Source: Echiichthys vipera | Taxonomy: Eukaryota > Chordata > Actinopteri > Perciformes > Trachinidae | NCBI GenBank assembly: GCA_963691815.1 | Contig: OY829648.1 | Span: 14,188,021 to 14,252,020 of the forward strand | Reading direction: 5' to 3' | Length of the DNA stretch: 64,000 bases | Part shown: piece after piece, positions 46,525 to 60,059 of the stretch | Position numbering within the stretch: the stretch's first letter is position 1 | Layout: the number at the start of each line of letters is the position of its first letter | The notes under the pieces: generated by a model | What the model was told of the DNA's origin: nothing | Database searches by the model: none | What the model saw: the letters and a program-made list of their open reading frames with translations, nothing else | Made by a program: the position numbers and the translations under genes

Positions 46525-47734
46525 AATCGCACATGGGTATACGCAATTGTTCAGAAATACACATGCACAACAAATACACACAGAGCCAAGTGGAGCACAA
46601 ACATACACACGAAGCGAAGTGAAGCGCGCTGACACTGCTGCCCACTATTCTAACAGGGGATTGGCTGTTGGTATAGAGGTATAGATGTAAGCAGCCTATA
46701 GTGTGGAGAGGATGGGGGCTTCTGAGGATACGAACATGCTGGATCAAGTGTCCACACTGTGTTTTTTTTGTGTGAAGAATGAGAGAGTCATTTCTTATCT
46801 CTTAATACAGCCTTCTTTTGCATTTCTGGGAATAGATGCTACTAATATTAACACAGGACAAGGGGATGTTGAGAAGGAGGCTGATATACCCTCAGAATGA
46901 GGGTAAAGGCTTGATTCCCTCTGTGCACTAGAGGTTTGATGTGAAATGTGTGAGCTGCAGAGGAAAGGATGTTGGCAGCCAAGTGGTAGTTACAGCCTGA
47001 GCTGTCTGAAAGGACTTCCTCATTACTTCCTGCCTTTGTCCAAAACACTTCCTACTACCGAGCTGTACAACTAGGCCCTGGAGGAAGGCTTGCGGGCAAA
47101 GAGAGTGGGGTGGGACGGAGATATTTACATGTGAGAGATAATGAAAGGAAAGAAAAAGTTAGATGAATGGATCACAAGTCTCTAGATCTTTCCGACCTGT
47201 AAAATACATGCCAAGCTCGACAGTGCTGCAAATGTTTATTTCATTAAGCACTTTGCAAGCCTCAAGAAAATGCAAACCCAAGGTTGTAAATCAGTTTGTC
47301 AGAAATGAGAATACAGGCAGTTGAGACGAGTGTTTGTGTGTGATGGAGGGAAATAACACGACCCTCCCTGTGGTCGAGGGAAGGGGATTGTTTTCAGGTA
47401 TTTAGCCGGATCAGATGACATCAACACTACACACACACATATGTATTACAAACTTGATAGTGAAGTCACAATGTGATCAACAGAAGCCTCGTGTCCTAGT
47501 ATTGTTTGAATATGATCCAGTCCTATCATGGCAACCAGAAACATAGCACTCACATTTAGGTACACTTGACAATTTTGAATTACAATAACACAGTAAGAGC
47601 GACAGAAGCTGCAATAAATGTTTTTTTGTCTATTGGGCATAATGTCAAACAGCTTATCTGACTCCTCTGATCAAAGGCTGCTTCTCTTTGTTAAATTAGT
47701 TACTTTAACATGCTTTTTTATTATGTACTGCTTT
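46525..47734. other. Intron 2 segment without recognised gene
   Basis: Non-coding sequence; no domain-bearing frame or recognised repeat. Confidence 0.4.
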
Positions 47735-48035
47735 GTTGATAACAATACATATCACAATATAGCATGTTTTCTGGTAACTCAATAAACAGTCTAAATGAAT
47801 GGACCATGGTAATGTCTATTTTATATACCCCTGTGTAAATTAAATAATTGACAAATAAAAAGTACTGAGCATTTTCTTATTTTATTAAGAACTAAAGTAC
47901 AAAAAAACATTACATGCAAGGATCAGAACGTAAATGACTGTAAATATTACCGTGACGAGTTTGGCTGTTGGTTTTTTGGCATTGCGATAAAAATGACTTT
48001 TTCGAGCTTTTTATGTCGTCATATCCCTTAGCCCT
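47735..48035 (-). repeat. Dispersed repeat family X, copy 2 (reverse)
   Basis: Its reverse complement begins GGGCTAAGGGATATGACGAC and continues through TCTGATCCTTGCATGTAAT and ATTTAATTTACACAGGGGTA to AGAAAACATGCTATATTGTG, matching 43535-43880 in the same order with divergence and small indels. Confidence 0.65.
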
Positions 48036-50690
48036 ACATGGAGACATTTATCTTTATTACTGATGTATAACAAACAGATAAAAACTGTCCCTCACTCCCT
48101 CCTTTGTGGTGACCAAGCCCTCCCCATACCTGCCACACGATATTCCAATAATAAAGTTGATATTGTAACATTGACACGTCATCAAACACACAAAGGTCAT
48201 ACATGAACACTATATTGTGGTTTCATTGCTCCTGTTTCAGCATACACATGAAACCCGAAGCCTACAATAAACAGTTTGACAGTTACCATAAAGATTTTCA
48301 CACTTTGAGTAAAGGAAATAATAAAAGGAAAAGTGTTTATTGTAGTGTTTACTATAACAGTCCCTCTATAAACACAGAGTGATGTTTCGTAACTCAGTCA
48401 AAGCACATACAGTCCCTACCTGTACATCATTAACTCACTGTAAAGGGAACAACGCTGCTGCTTCAGTGGAGCAAGGAAACTCTGTGTATGTTCACGCATA
48501 CATGATTTCAGAACCACGTGTGAGAGGCTTAACATAGTCTGCAATCACAGCTTCTAGTATGTACTGTATTTGGAGTATGTGATGCATCTGCTCTGTCAGA
48601 TACTTGGTATTTCATGTGTGGCTTTGAGGCGGTTTGGGAGGGATCCTTGGACATTTGAATTTCTCAAGAATTTTGTTGTTACATCAATTCTTGGGAAAGC
48701 AAAGTTTCCCACAGGTTGAGATTGTATTCGTGTCAGTTGTGGAGTTCATGCTTATCTAACACCTAACACATGGAAAATATTAGTATGCTTTAATAATATA
48801 TTTATATTTCCCCGTGTTCACTACGTGCTCTTCAACAGTCAAACGGTTGGTACTTTAATCTCGAAAACATGCGTGTACTAAAGGAAGCTCTCCGAAGTCA
48901 GCGCTGGAAATCAACTCTAAACTTGCACTTCCTGAATTGAACCTTTTTATCCTCATATGACCTCCCCATCCTTGAAGTCGCTTCTAAACCTGACTCTTTC
49001 CACGTAGTTCTGTCCAGACTCAGCTCACTTAACTTAATGTCATGTCCTTGGCTTTCAAGAAATGGCTTTTTTCCTTGAACCATTTAACAGGTTTCTCTTA
49101 GCGAAAAAAACACAGCACCCTCCAGGGAGTCAGGCCATACCTAGAATGTGTTAAGTGTCTGGGAAAGGAGCTTAATTCTCAGTAACCTGAGCACTGAAAG
49201 TTGACCACCATTCCTGTGCAGGCTGTTGCAGTCCAGAGAACCTCTGTCTATTTAAGGCGATACTTGTCACACTAGGCTTCAGGCGTGGGCTAGACAGATG
49301 CAGGGGCGCATTATTGGGAGAATGTGACCCTAAGTTGACCCACCTAGGTCAGAGGTCAGCAAGTAGAGGATGAGGGGGAGATGACGGGTCAGAAACCAGC
49401 AGGCCATTTGCTGGCCATAACTACAGGGTAGGACATGGACACACACACACACACACATTCCAGGAGGACTCACAAAGACAGGAAGTGCCAATGAGGCAAA
49501 TGGACAGGTGTGTGTCATAGTATTTTTGCCTAGCAGCAATGACACACAGGGAGAACTCATGTTCCTTCTTCCTCCTCCTCTTCACAATGTTACTGACCTG
49601 CTTTACTGCTAACATCTAAATACATATCATATATTAATCAGAATAATCTGTGCGAAGCAGTATTCATTTCCCATCTACTGTCTGTCAGCTTTTGAACAGA
49701 TTTAAACCTTGCATCCAAGTTTTGTGTCTCCCACAGCTGGACCACCTGGGGCAAGCTTTGGCATTAGATGCAGCAGTAAGATATCTCACAAAGAAATCTA
49801 TTATCTCATCTATTAAGGAAATGGTGTCATTAAGCATTTGTTATTACAGAAGCCAGTTTGGTCTGAAACTCTTTGTTATGCTGCATGGCTCAGTGGCTGT
49901 GTCACCCCTACACTGTTGGCATCATTCAGTACAGAGACTGGCATCGCTCCAATTTGCAAAACAGGTACTTTCCTCTGACCTGCAACTTGTACTACTTGTT
50001 GTGGCATTTGTGTTGAGACTTGTGGCATTACTCAGAAACTGGTAGAAGAAATCTGTAGAATCTGTTGTGAAACTAACAGATAAGAATCTTTTACACAGAA
50101 GCGGAAACCTGAGTCACATGCACATATGAGCGAACGTAACTTGTCCAGATAAATAACCAGAAAAATCTTGTTGCCAACTGTTTCTTTGTGTGTCGCACAG
50201 GGTATGAAGATATGAACCCTGGTCACAGCATGAGGTTTTAAAACCGACAGCTTTAAGTTTCCTCTTAAGCGTAGCTTCTAAATACTAAAGCTGTAGATCA
50301 TGTTTGATCATCCTTTCAAACAAAAGGCTACTTCCTTTGCTGAATATTCATCTTTTTTGTTCTCTTTCTGTTGTTTTATCTGAACACCTGGCCTCACTCA
50401 CACTGTTTTAAACATCGTAGAGTTGTTTGTTTCTGCCTCTCCACTCGTCTGTCCCGATCATGCCTGAACGGCCCTGTAGTATAATAGTGATGTTGTAAAA
50501 ACATTAAGGCCTATAAAGTCCCTTGGCTGCCTATGTCATTTCCACTTTCCTCCCGATTGCTTGAGCAGCAATATATATTTGCAAGACAGATGTAAAATGA
50601 TATTATAATCTTTTTCTTTTTGCCTAAATGCATCCCATGATGATACCAGAGTGGTGACAGAGTTAAGACCGCAGTAAAAATGGCTGCTGC
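48036..50690. other. Intron 2 segment without recognised gene
   Basis: Contains a short CA run at 49440-49457. The 131-codon + frame at 49650-50045 has no domain. Nothing else is assignable. Confidence 0.4.
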
Positions 50691-50727
50691 TTCTCTCTCC
50701 CTCTCTCTCTCTCTCTCTCACTCTCTC
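50691..50727 (+). repeat. (CT)n microsatellite, imperfect
   Basis: TCTCTCTCC followed by a CT array with one CA step. Confidence 0.92.
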
Positions 50728-53700
50728 CGTCTGTCTTGCGCGCAGTACAGCATCTTTATTGAACAGAAGTAGAAAATTGTAGAACAGACAGGACTGCAGT
50801 CATGCTCATAGTATACATGCACCCTCTCTGCTCGCTACCCTTAATGCAGTTAATAATTTAACCAACATGGTTGGGATGTCCAGTCGTCCAGTTATGTGTT
50901 GAAAAGCCTGCAAAAAGCATCAGACACCAATGAAACAGTGTGATGAAAGAGAGAAAAGAAATGGTCTCTCTCTTTTTCTCTCTCCATTTCTCTTCGCTGT
51001 TGCTCCACCTTATGTGAAAGATCCTCCCTCTGCACTCCCTCCCTTCTCCTTCTCTTCCTTTCTGGCCCTCTGTTCCTTTGCTTTGTGCTCTCCCCCCTTC
51101 CTTCCCCTTGCACTGTGGTATGCAGACATGCAGGAATTTCTGGGCCTCAAAATGATAGACCAAACTTGTCAGCCCTGGCTCCTGTTACTAAAGATGGCTG
51201 CCCCGGCAATGTGTGTGTCTGTGATTGGTGCAAGTCTTGAGTTACTCCCCATGTGATTGGTTATAACATGTTGGCAAATTTGTGAATTTCATTTTTTTAG
51301 TTTGTATAAGGCACAGTTTTCATCTGTAATTTTGTGACTGTTGGTGACAATAACTCTACCTCTCTGTTTTCTCTCTTGCACAGTTTTGGCTTCAGAGACT
51401 TGTGTTATTGCAAACCGCTGAGTTTGTGTCTTCTTGTGTGTGTGAATGAGGGGTGTGTCATTTGGAGACTGTGGCTCAGTCGGGCTGCTGCTAAGAATTT
51501 TAGTTTTTGATTAACATTCCAGTTACTTTCCTAATTAATTGACCAATAGTTTTGTCTTTAAAATGACGTCTTCAAATGACATCTTCTAATGTTTTGTTTT
51601 ACCCATCCAACGGCACAAACCCCATATATACTTTACTTTACTATCACATAAGAAACATAAATGCAATAAATACTACGGCTGTACTAGTCAGATATTCGTT
51701 CCTTGGGTAGGTATTTGGTTTTCACTTCTTTCTTTCTTTCTTTTTTTTTATTTTACACAATTCTTAATAATGCCTTTAATTAAACCGAAAGCCACTTTAG
51801 TCGTAACTGCGGCACACGTTATAACATCAGGCCACAGATACCTGTGATGCATGTAGACTGACATTTCCAGGTCTGGACAGAGTGTAAAGAACACAGGAAA
51901 CGACAGAAAAGATCAAAAATCCTACACACCCACACACTTAAGTCTGTAAAGTTTAAGATATGAATTTAAGAAGGATTAAGTTTAAAGATAAAAATGCATG
52001 TAACAATGAGACACTGACCTTCTCATCACATGGTAGGGCGCAGTACAGTGTTTTATTTATCTGCCTATTTCATAACATGCCAGCTAATGAAATAATAGCT
52101 TCAGTGCTCCGTATGGGACCCATTTATGGAGGCTTCGCACAAATCAGAAGTGCTGCTTCTATTAATTGTGCCTTCTAACATATATTGAAGATGACACTGA
52201 GTAGCACCCGAACTTGTCCTTAATATAGACTATGAGCTAGTGAGCTAGTCTCTTACGACGCATGTGTTTGTGTGTGTATCACCAGGCAGAATGACGTCCA
52301 GCCCAGCTAATATTCAGCATGCCTTGGCTGCTGCCTCCTCTCTCCAGTGTCTCCTGCTCTGGGCCTTGTGATGGCATTGTTGCAACTAAATAAGGCTCTG
52401 CTCTGGTGCTCTGCTCGCCGCCTGTCAACCAGACATACTGCACTCTGTCGTCTGCTCCACACACACTCAAACACACATGACACAGATGACTCTCACAGCT
52501 ATGTTTTGCTGGTGTTTCGGGGAACTGTGCTGCACCTGTGTGTGTGTGTGCATTGTGAATACCCATATATCATATGACTACTCCTTGTGCGATTTGTATC
52601 TTGACAGAGAGTGAGTGGAATGAGGATTTTTTTTTCATGAGGAATGTTGCTGTCATGTGCTGTCGGTTTTCCTCTTTTAGTTTGCTTGTGTGTATTGTAC
52701 TGTACCAACATCTGACCTGCACAACTAAGAATTTAGGTTAATGAGATCAACTCAACTCACAGTATTTCTGGTGTGTGGACAGCAAGCATGTGACCCAGTG
52801 TGATTCATATCAATCACGAGGGAGGAGCAGTGGACATTAGCCGACACACGACAACAACACCATTTCATCCGCAGGTATCAAGCCAACTAACCCAGTATAC
52901 GAACCACCATTTTGGAGCTGCCTTTTCCTCTCAGTGTGGCAGTGTGGCACGCACCAGCATTCTTTTGGTCCCGTTCTGCACATGAAACATATCAGCCTAC
53001 TTTACATTGAAAATAGTGGGTTCCACAGGTACAGAACTGGAGTTACATCCAGGTAACTACTACATATCCCCCCCACCAACTAGAAAGAATAACACCTTTG
53101 GAACACATTCCCTAGTTATTCATTTTTACCTTGACTCGAGCAAAAAGGGTTGGATGATTATTTTGAAGATGTTGGAACATATTCAATGTTTTGGACCCTT
53201 TGCGATTTGGATATCCATCTTCCACAACATCTCCCGGGTCATTTTGTAGATGAAATGCTCCCACACTGCAGTTTAAGTTGTTTTTTTTGCACACAAACAA
53301 GGTGACTTACATGATTTGTTTTCATGGGGCAAAAATTCATAGATCCATCCATCTATCCATCCATAGATATCATAACTTCTACAATTCTTTGTAACCGCGG
53401 TTATGGCAAAAATTGGTTAATCCCGACATCCCTGCTGATAAGAGGTGAATTCTTCTCTTGTTTCAAGATTTACTTTTTACACTTTTTGTGTAAAGCGCTG
53501 TAATAGGAAGATGAGTTGGAAACTAAGGTTTCTGATGCATAAGACACCACATGGCTTTGCTTGTCACCTACATACAATGTAAAACCCAAACCTTTATAAA
53601 GCTTATTATAATTCATTTTTTGAGATCATGTCAGTGGTCATTTTCCTGGCTGTGGAGTATATGATCATAGAGATGAACACTTTGCTGAATCAATGGCTCG

Positions 53701-54552
53701 ATGTGTGAATGAACTGAACGTCCGTCCAGCACAGCACTTTTAAACAACTCACCCCGTCTTTAATGGCTCTGTTAATGCAGCACTCGGCTGTAAGTGTGTG
53801 TCCATGATTGCCTTTTGTGTGTGTGACCCCTCAGAGGGCTGGATACCAGTGATGGAGAGAGATGCAGAGAGCAGCTTGGATGACAAACTCTGCTCCCATT
53901 TCTGACGGGACGTATGTCTGTAGGAGGGACTGTCTGGCGCTCCATAACTCTATACGTGGACAGTATGTGTATGTGTAGATTGAAACAGATGCTCCAGTCT
54001 CTTCGTCCCGTGTGTATCACTGACAGAGATGAACATGCCAATAGTGTTTTTCCGGACTGCAGAAAAAATAACCATGGTGATGCATGGCACTCTTCGCCTA
54101 TGCAAGCAGATTGGATGACCATATTGCCCCCAAATTACTTATTGGCCAAGTTTGTTAGATCTTGTGCTGTGATTGTTGGCAATGGTTTGATTAAAGCTGT
54201 GCTCTTATTAATGAGAACTTGTTTAACGTAGTATTTGTTACAGTGGAGAGAAAATTAACTTAAATTCCACATTTTTCGTTTGATTATATTATATTATATT
54301 TTGTATATTCTAAAGAATGCTATACAAATGCTTTGTAATGAAATGTACATAACAATAATATCAAAGACATATTGGCATCTATGGGTTGCAGCAGCTCAGT
54401 TTTCTGATATGCAGCGATATGAAAACCTTTTTTACAGAACATATAATGCAGAAAACGATACTTGGAGGAATTTAATGTTGCCACAAAGCTTTTTCATTTA
54501 TTATTTTATTTAAATTGTCAACAGTTGACTGATACTGAACATGATGTTTATT
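50728..54552. other. Intron 2 segment without recognised gene
   Basis: A pyrimidine-rich stretch lies at 50960-51115, a TTTC run at 51727-51743 and an ATCC-like run near 53343-53364. Frames here are short or biased and carry no domain. 51780-51900 may be decayed repeat. Confidence 0.4.
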
Positions 54553-54830
54553 TACACTGGAGATCAAAAGTAGAGAACATTAATACTTGATTTCTTCTCA
54601 AATACTGTTATTTTTTATTGTTCAGAATTTGCTGTACTAGCATGGCACTTCAACAAAAATGTTTATTTTGTAAAAAAAAACAGTGAGCAAAATTAGAAAC
54701 ACTTTCAGATCCCTCCCAGTTATTGGTGTAAATCTGGCACCTGGTGACAATTTACTTAATTGTTGGACACACCCTATTTATCTGTCAGCTCTCCTGGTTA
54801 CTTTGCAAGATGGAAAGCTGCTGAAAGGTG

Positions 54831-54959
54831 ACTGAAACCCTGCGACAGCAGGTTGTCCAGATGAAAGGGATGACCCTCCCAATCATTGCAAGAGAGGTCG
54901 GGCGTTCCAAGTCTGTGATTTCGAGAATATTGAAACTTTACAAGGACACGTCCTACTAA
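54831..54959 (+). pseudogene. Tc1 transposase N-terminal DNA-binding remnant
   Basis: An open stretch reads TLRQQVVQMKGMTLPIIARE and continues VGRSKSVISRILKLYKDT before a stop. This is the first paired-like helix-turn-helix of Tc1-family transposases, which binds the terminal inverted repeats. The upstream ATG frame at 54810 is broken by a stop, and the downstream part continues only in shifted frames, with visible traces of the KxAGRP hinge and a second helix-turn-helix at 54985-55090. Confidence 0.7.
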
Positions 54960-55112
54960 CAAATATTCAAGCATTTAAGTTCCTCAAAAAGGCTGGTTGT
55001 CCACACAAAACAAGTGCACGAGAGGACAATGCAAAGGCAAAGACTCTCAATGTGGAATCGGTTCAACACTGCAGCTGGAGTTGCTCACTAGTTCAGTGTT
55101 GAACAGGGCAGT

Positions 55113-55360
55113 TCCTTAAAGCTAAGATTATTGAAACAATGAAATGGCCAGCCCAGAGTCCAGATCTAAACCCCATAGAGAATCTCTGGAAAATCCTTGG
55201 CAACAAAGTAATGGCTAAGAAACCCACTACAGTTACCGAACTGTGTAAGAGACTGCAAGAAGAACGGACCAAGATCAAACCAGAGCAGTGTGAGAAACTA
55301 GTGGGCACAGATGTGCTGAAGTCATTCAAAGCAAGGGCCTCTACACTTCCTATTTTTTAA
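55113..55360 (+). pseudogene. Tc1 transposase C-terminal remnant
   Basis: The frame reads KWPAQSPDLNPIENLWKILG at about 55142-55201, the hallmark C-terminal block of Tc1 transposases. The Glu of NPIE is the third acidic residue of the DDE triad. The peptide ends normally in ASTLPIF followed by a stop at 55360. It is out of frame with the N-terminal remnant (offset 2). Confidence 0.85.
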
Positions 55361-55612
55361 TCCTATAGCCCGAAGAAAACAGTGTTGACATCTTCTCTTC
55401 TGACACAGGGGTTACTGTTCTATAATTTTGCTCTCTGTTTTCATCACAAAATAAAGGTTTTTGTTGAAGTGCCTTGGTTTAAAAAAACAAATATGCTAGT
55501 ACAGCAGTGGTATAGCCACAGTGGATATTCTACCAAATTCTGAACAATAAAAAAACAATATTGCCAAAATCGATTATTAATTATTTGTTCTCCAATTTTG
55601 ATCTGAAGTGTA

Positions 55613-57902
55613 GCTATTTAAAAGTTCAGTTTAAGTAGTACCAGCTCATGGCAATACCCTCTTTTATTTAAGTCCAAGACCAAATAGAGTGAAAATAACA
55701 GATTGAATATGCATGTGATCTAATTAAAACAAAGCAGTAGTTTGATCTTCTCCTTTGTTAGACATAATCTTTTCTCTCCATGTACTGTCAATGAGTCCTT
55801 CAGTGAACACTTAGCTGGCTATGGCTGCTGATGGCATAAATCACCAATACCTGTTTATTGTCTGCTGCTCTCCGTTAAACGCTCTTCCCCTCACCACCCA
55901 GACTCTCCCCTCTGCACTGATTTAATTTAGCCCTCATTCGGCTTTTTAAAATCTTATTACAAAGACATACATACACAAGCACACGGCTGTTTACCTTTGC
56001 TATTCCAATATTCTGTGGCAGAGAATCACATCAGTTATACAGTGGGGTTGTGGTGTTTAAGCAAGTTGGCCACAGAACCTTTTTCTGCTGCACATAAAAA
56101 ACTCATCGAGCTTGTTTGTTCAATGAGTTAAAAACAATGAGAGGATTGGCATGTTTCACATCCTCACGAAGAGATATTTAGCAACCCACCTGTTAAATGC
56201 TACTTTTCCACAAACTGCTCTTTACTCACCACATATGAATGACTTTTCTCTCACTCACACTCACAGATCTGCAAAACAGCAGCTTAGAATAACATCCGTG
56301 CAGTAGCCAGCTGAGCTGCAGGCGGCATCTATTTATTTGAGCTGCTTTCATTATGTTTGCCTTGGCAGCATCCAGAGATAATATTCTTGCTCTGTATTTT
56401 ATTGTTTGCTGGATGTGTGTAAATCAGCTCTGGGCGTCTTTGTGTTCGCCTGCTCCGGGTCAATAACGTTTACGTGCATGATGTTACACACATGCCCTTT
56501 GCTAAACCAGGCAAACAGATCAAGTATGAGTTGTCATTTGTGACCCTGCCTTCTCGCCCACCCTAACATATTAGCCAAGATCTTTTTAAAGGTACTCTGA
56601 GGTAGCCACAGGCCATATATTTGTGCACGATTCAGATTCACAGAGTCACAGCAATCACAAGAGTAAAATTCCTATCATGCCCCCCATTTTTTTTCTTTTT
56701 TTGCTGCTCAGATATTCCTTCACACCAACAGTAAAACAAAGGTTATTTTGGGTTGTATTGTTTTGGGGATTTTGAATGTAGCTGGAAAATCAAGCTATTG
56801 CAATTTGCAGAGGTGAATTTAGAAAAGTTTGTGATTTTATTCAAGCTGTATTTGTTATTTATTCTTATTTTATAAGCAGCAACTGATCCAAAGCTTTCCA
56901 TGAGGCACAAGTAGTGTCTGCTAGTTTGTCTTTTCCTCTATTTTCCTCTGGCTGCTTCAGTGAAAGGCTTTTCTCTTTGTGAGCCACCCACCCACCCACT
57001 CCCAGGCTGCCTGCCGGCCTCTGTTGACAACACCTGTGCCCCAAAGGATAAGTAGGGCCTCTTCAGTCCCCTGACACCCTTTTCTCCAATGTATGTGTTG
57101 TGTTCCTTACTCTTTGTCCTATACTCTAGTGTACATGTATTATGTATGTGCATATCCACACATTAGGCCACATGATACCAAGGAGTCCTCCTTTGTGTTT
57201 GGACCCTTCTCCTACAGCAGTCACCCCACTGTGTAAATCCCTCAGCTCGGGTTTGTTTTTCAGTCAGGCCCCTAAAGACTGGCTGAGGACCCAGCTCCTC
57301 TCTGTGTTCTGCTTCAAATGTCCACATTATGCTGCAGCTATAATAGCTTGTGAATGTTTTCAGAATAAAACAGCAACTCCTCCACTGTAGTGCCCGCTGC
57401 CAAAGAAGTAATGGGTGGAAGGGGACTGGCACTTGCTGCAGCTGGTGTGTCCTACAGCTGTATATTTTCTTTTCTTTGTATATTTTCTTTTTATGTTACT
57501 ATCAAATTTGGATTATACACATGACAGAGGATCAAGTCAATTACAGCTACACAGTTTTCTGTAGCCACAAATGTGCTTTGAGCTAAGCTTTCAGCTTCAG
57601 TGTATACTGGCTATTTTTTACTCAAAAGTTCCTTAAATGGCAAATTATTGTGTATCCTTGCTCGTGTTGCTAAACGCTAGGAGATTTTACTCTGAAAGGC
57701 CAATTTAGCTCAACAGGCCCTGTTCAGTAAAGCAGACAGTGTTATTATGCCCCAACGGAAGAGATGTGGTGGTCTGTATTCCCCATTTATTTGAATTCTT
57801 GGAAATAGTTTGTAAAACATGTTCACTGTAGTTTGGTCTGTAATAGGCAAACATGTTTTGAGTTGAGCTGCAGATTTTATTGTCCTGTGTCTCATTATTT
57901 CA
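55613..57902. other. Intron 2 segment without recognised gene
   Basis: Non-coding sequence between the Tc1 element and SINE copy B. No exon-like frame with cysteine-rich-region similarity to insr exon 3. Confidence 0.4.
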
Positions 57903-58140
57903 GGCGGCACGGTGGTGTGGTGGTTAGCACCTCGCCTCACAGCAAGAGGGTTCCTGTTCCGAATCCCTTCTGTGTGGAGTTTCTATGTTTTCTCCGTGTT
58001 TGTGTGGGTTTTCTCCGGCTTCCTCCCACAGTCCAAAGGCATGCACGTGTTAGGTTAATTGATGACTCTATGTGCCCTGCGATAGATTGGCGTCCTGTCC
58101 AGGGTGTACCCCGCCTCACGCCCGATGTCAGCCGCCCCTC
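57903..58140 (+). mobile_element. tRNA-headed SINE-like repeat, copy B (internal deletion)
   Basis: The head GGCGGCACGGTGGTGTGGTG followed by GTTAGCACCTCGCCTCACAG resembles a tRNA A-box region. The box-B region is altered (GTTCCGAATCCC). The body matches copies A and C but lacks about 40 bp between TTGATGACTC and TATGTGCCCTGCG. The 3' tail is lost after GATGTCAGC. Confidence 0.7.
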
Positions 58141-59710
58141 CCTCCAGTCCCTGTTTGGGTGCTTACAGTGAAAAGCAGCTCCCCGTTCTTACTCACAGTC
58201 TCACACATGGCGGCTTTGCAGACAGAAACATGCAAAGAAAGACAGACGTGAGAATCTGAGGTTGGCATTAATTTGGAGTTAAATCAATGAAATTATTGTC
58301 ATATTCTTTTTAAGCCCTAATAGTCAATATTTTCAATTCATGCAGTGTCATCTATATAAAGCAGGCATCAAAATGCTGATAAACAACCGTTTCATCATGA
58401 CAGAGCTGAAGAAGGAATGATCATTTCTGGTTTTATTTTTGTATGTTTTATATGCAATACAGGTGAGAGCCCAGACTTAGTGGAGGAGGTTTGCTCATGT
58501 GGTCATTGATGAGAAAATGAAACCTGGAAAAAATGTATCAAACATTGATGCCATGAGAATATTGTATTTTTCAGTTATTCATTCTGAGAAAATACAAGTA
58601 AAGATGATAAATAATATATAATCATACTTTGAATTTAAAAGTAGCTTTTCAAATATATATATATATATACCATAAGAAATATGATTTATGTGATAGATTT
58701 ATTTTATAAATATGAGTACTAGCAGAATCTTAACTGATATCTCTAATGGCCATCCTTAGGTAACTGTCCGCGGTTTAATCTTGTTTTTGAGGAGACGCCC
58801 TGTGAATTCCTGTACCAGGAGAGAAAAACAAGCCTGGGGGAGGGGTGTTTGTCAAAGCGAACTGATCAGACTGAGTGAGTGAAGGCTAGGAGGACACAAA
58901 CGCAGAGCTCTTTATCCTGGACTGTTGAATCCATACTGTTTGGTTGTGTCGTTTTGCTAATTGTTCTCCTCGTAGTGGCCACGTGGCTGCATCATTCACT
59001 GTTTCTCTGTCTTTCTTGTGTCAAGACTTTTCTCTGCCTCTCCCTTTCAGCTCCTTCCCTCCCTTTAAGCTTAACCCTTCTGCCTGATCCCCTTCCTCCA
59101 TCCACCGCTCACTTCGCTTGTGCATCTGTATCGATGCATTCAAGTGCGTATTATGCTCTGTTTTAACATGCTGCATCGGCCCGAGCCTCCATTCCTTCCT
59201 CCCATCTTCACTGAAGGCATGTCGGGGCACATAATGTGTGACCAGGGTGGTGTAAGCATCTGTTTATGGCCCGACCAGCTCACAATTGATGCTGCTATGA
59301 GGAGGTGTAAAAAAAAATTAGCTTGTATGCTAGATTGCTGTTGTTTGTTGTGACGTGCAAATAGTCTAGGTCCAAACATCCCATATATAATTCTTGTCAT
59401 TGGCATGTGGATGCACACGCAGGGACACATGCACATAATCTCCCTTTATTCTCTACTGCAGCAGTTAATAGTGTGTGCTTATTGAAAATCTCTTTAGTCT
59501 GGCAGTTATTGGAACTAAGATTTTAATTAGGGGAGGTTTTAGAGGAGCACACGCTGCATTAGCGTTACAACAGGGCCATGTTTGAGGGGTGGACTGGCAG
59601 GCAGATAGCGAGCCATCATCCGAACCAGCAGAAATATCTATCCTGGCAAATAAGAGGCACAGACAATGGCAGTGTCCAAAATAACTTTTTCTTCTTATAT
59701 TATTATTATT
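58141..59710. other. Intron 2 segment without recognised gene
   Basis: Has a short (TA)n near 58654-58669 and pyrimidine-rich 58990-59110. Frames are short and domainless. Confidence 0.4.
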
Positions 59711-59990
59711 CTGTGTGGAGTTTGCATGTTCTCCCCGTGTCTGCATGGGTTTCTGGGTTCTCCGGTTTCCTCCCACAGTCCAAAGACATGCACGTGTTAG
59801 GTTAATTGATGACTGTGAATTGCCCATAGGTGTGAATGGTTGTCTGTCTCTGTTCGTCTCTATGTGCCCTGCGATAGACTGGTGTCCTGTCCAGGGTGTA
59901 CCCCGCCTCACGCCTGATGTTAGCTGGGATCGGCTCGAGCCCCCCGCGACCCCGACAGGGACAAGCGGTTGAAGATGAATGAATGAATAT
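59711..59990 (+). mobile_element. tRNA-headed SINE-like repeat, copy C (5' truncated)
   Basis: Begins at TGTGTGGAGTTTGCATGTTC after a TTATTATTATT run, so the tRNA-like head is missing. It keeps the whole body (CCTCCCACAGTCCAAAGACA, ATTGATGACTGTGAATTGCC, GCCCTGCGATAGACTGGTGT, CCAGGGTGTACCCCGCCTCA) and ends in the tail GATGAATGAATGAATATT. Confidence 0.72.
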
Positions 59991-60059
59991 TAATTCTTAA
60001 ATAACTATAGTATAGGATGGTTTGTCTGGCAGTGGTTTACCTCAAAGTGACAGCGACTT

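Larger units (their letters stand above)
54555..55610 (+). mobile_element. Tc1/mariner-like transposon, internally deleted, with TIRs and TA target sites
   Basis: A 1,056-bp element is flanked by TA on both sides (54553-54554 and 55611-55612). The left end starts CACTGGAGATCAAAAG and the right end, read backwards, starts CACTTCAGATCAAAAT. The inverted repeats extend to about 54700 and 55418 and share further blocks (ATTGTTCAGAATTTG, GCTGTACTAGCAT, GCACTTCAACAAAAA), with the right arm longer. Between them are an N-terminal Tc1 helix-turn-helix remnant (54831-54959) and a C-terminal transposase remnant (55113-55360). The middle of the transposase, including the first two catalytic Asp residues, is absent or unreadable. 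Intact relatives are about 1.6 kb, so roughly 0.5 kb is lost. The element is non-autonomous and dead. Confidence 0.88.

Noticed and set aside
46127..46684. 185-codon + ORF
   Set aside because: Includes translated GT and CA repeats and a purine-rich stretch; no domain.
59465..59911. 148-codon minus ORF, and similar frames at 8570-8972 and 57833-58171
   Set aside because: They read through the SINE-like repeat. The shared peptide phrase (IDDSK/INLTRACLWTVGG) comes from the repeat, not from a gene family.
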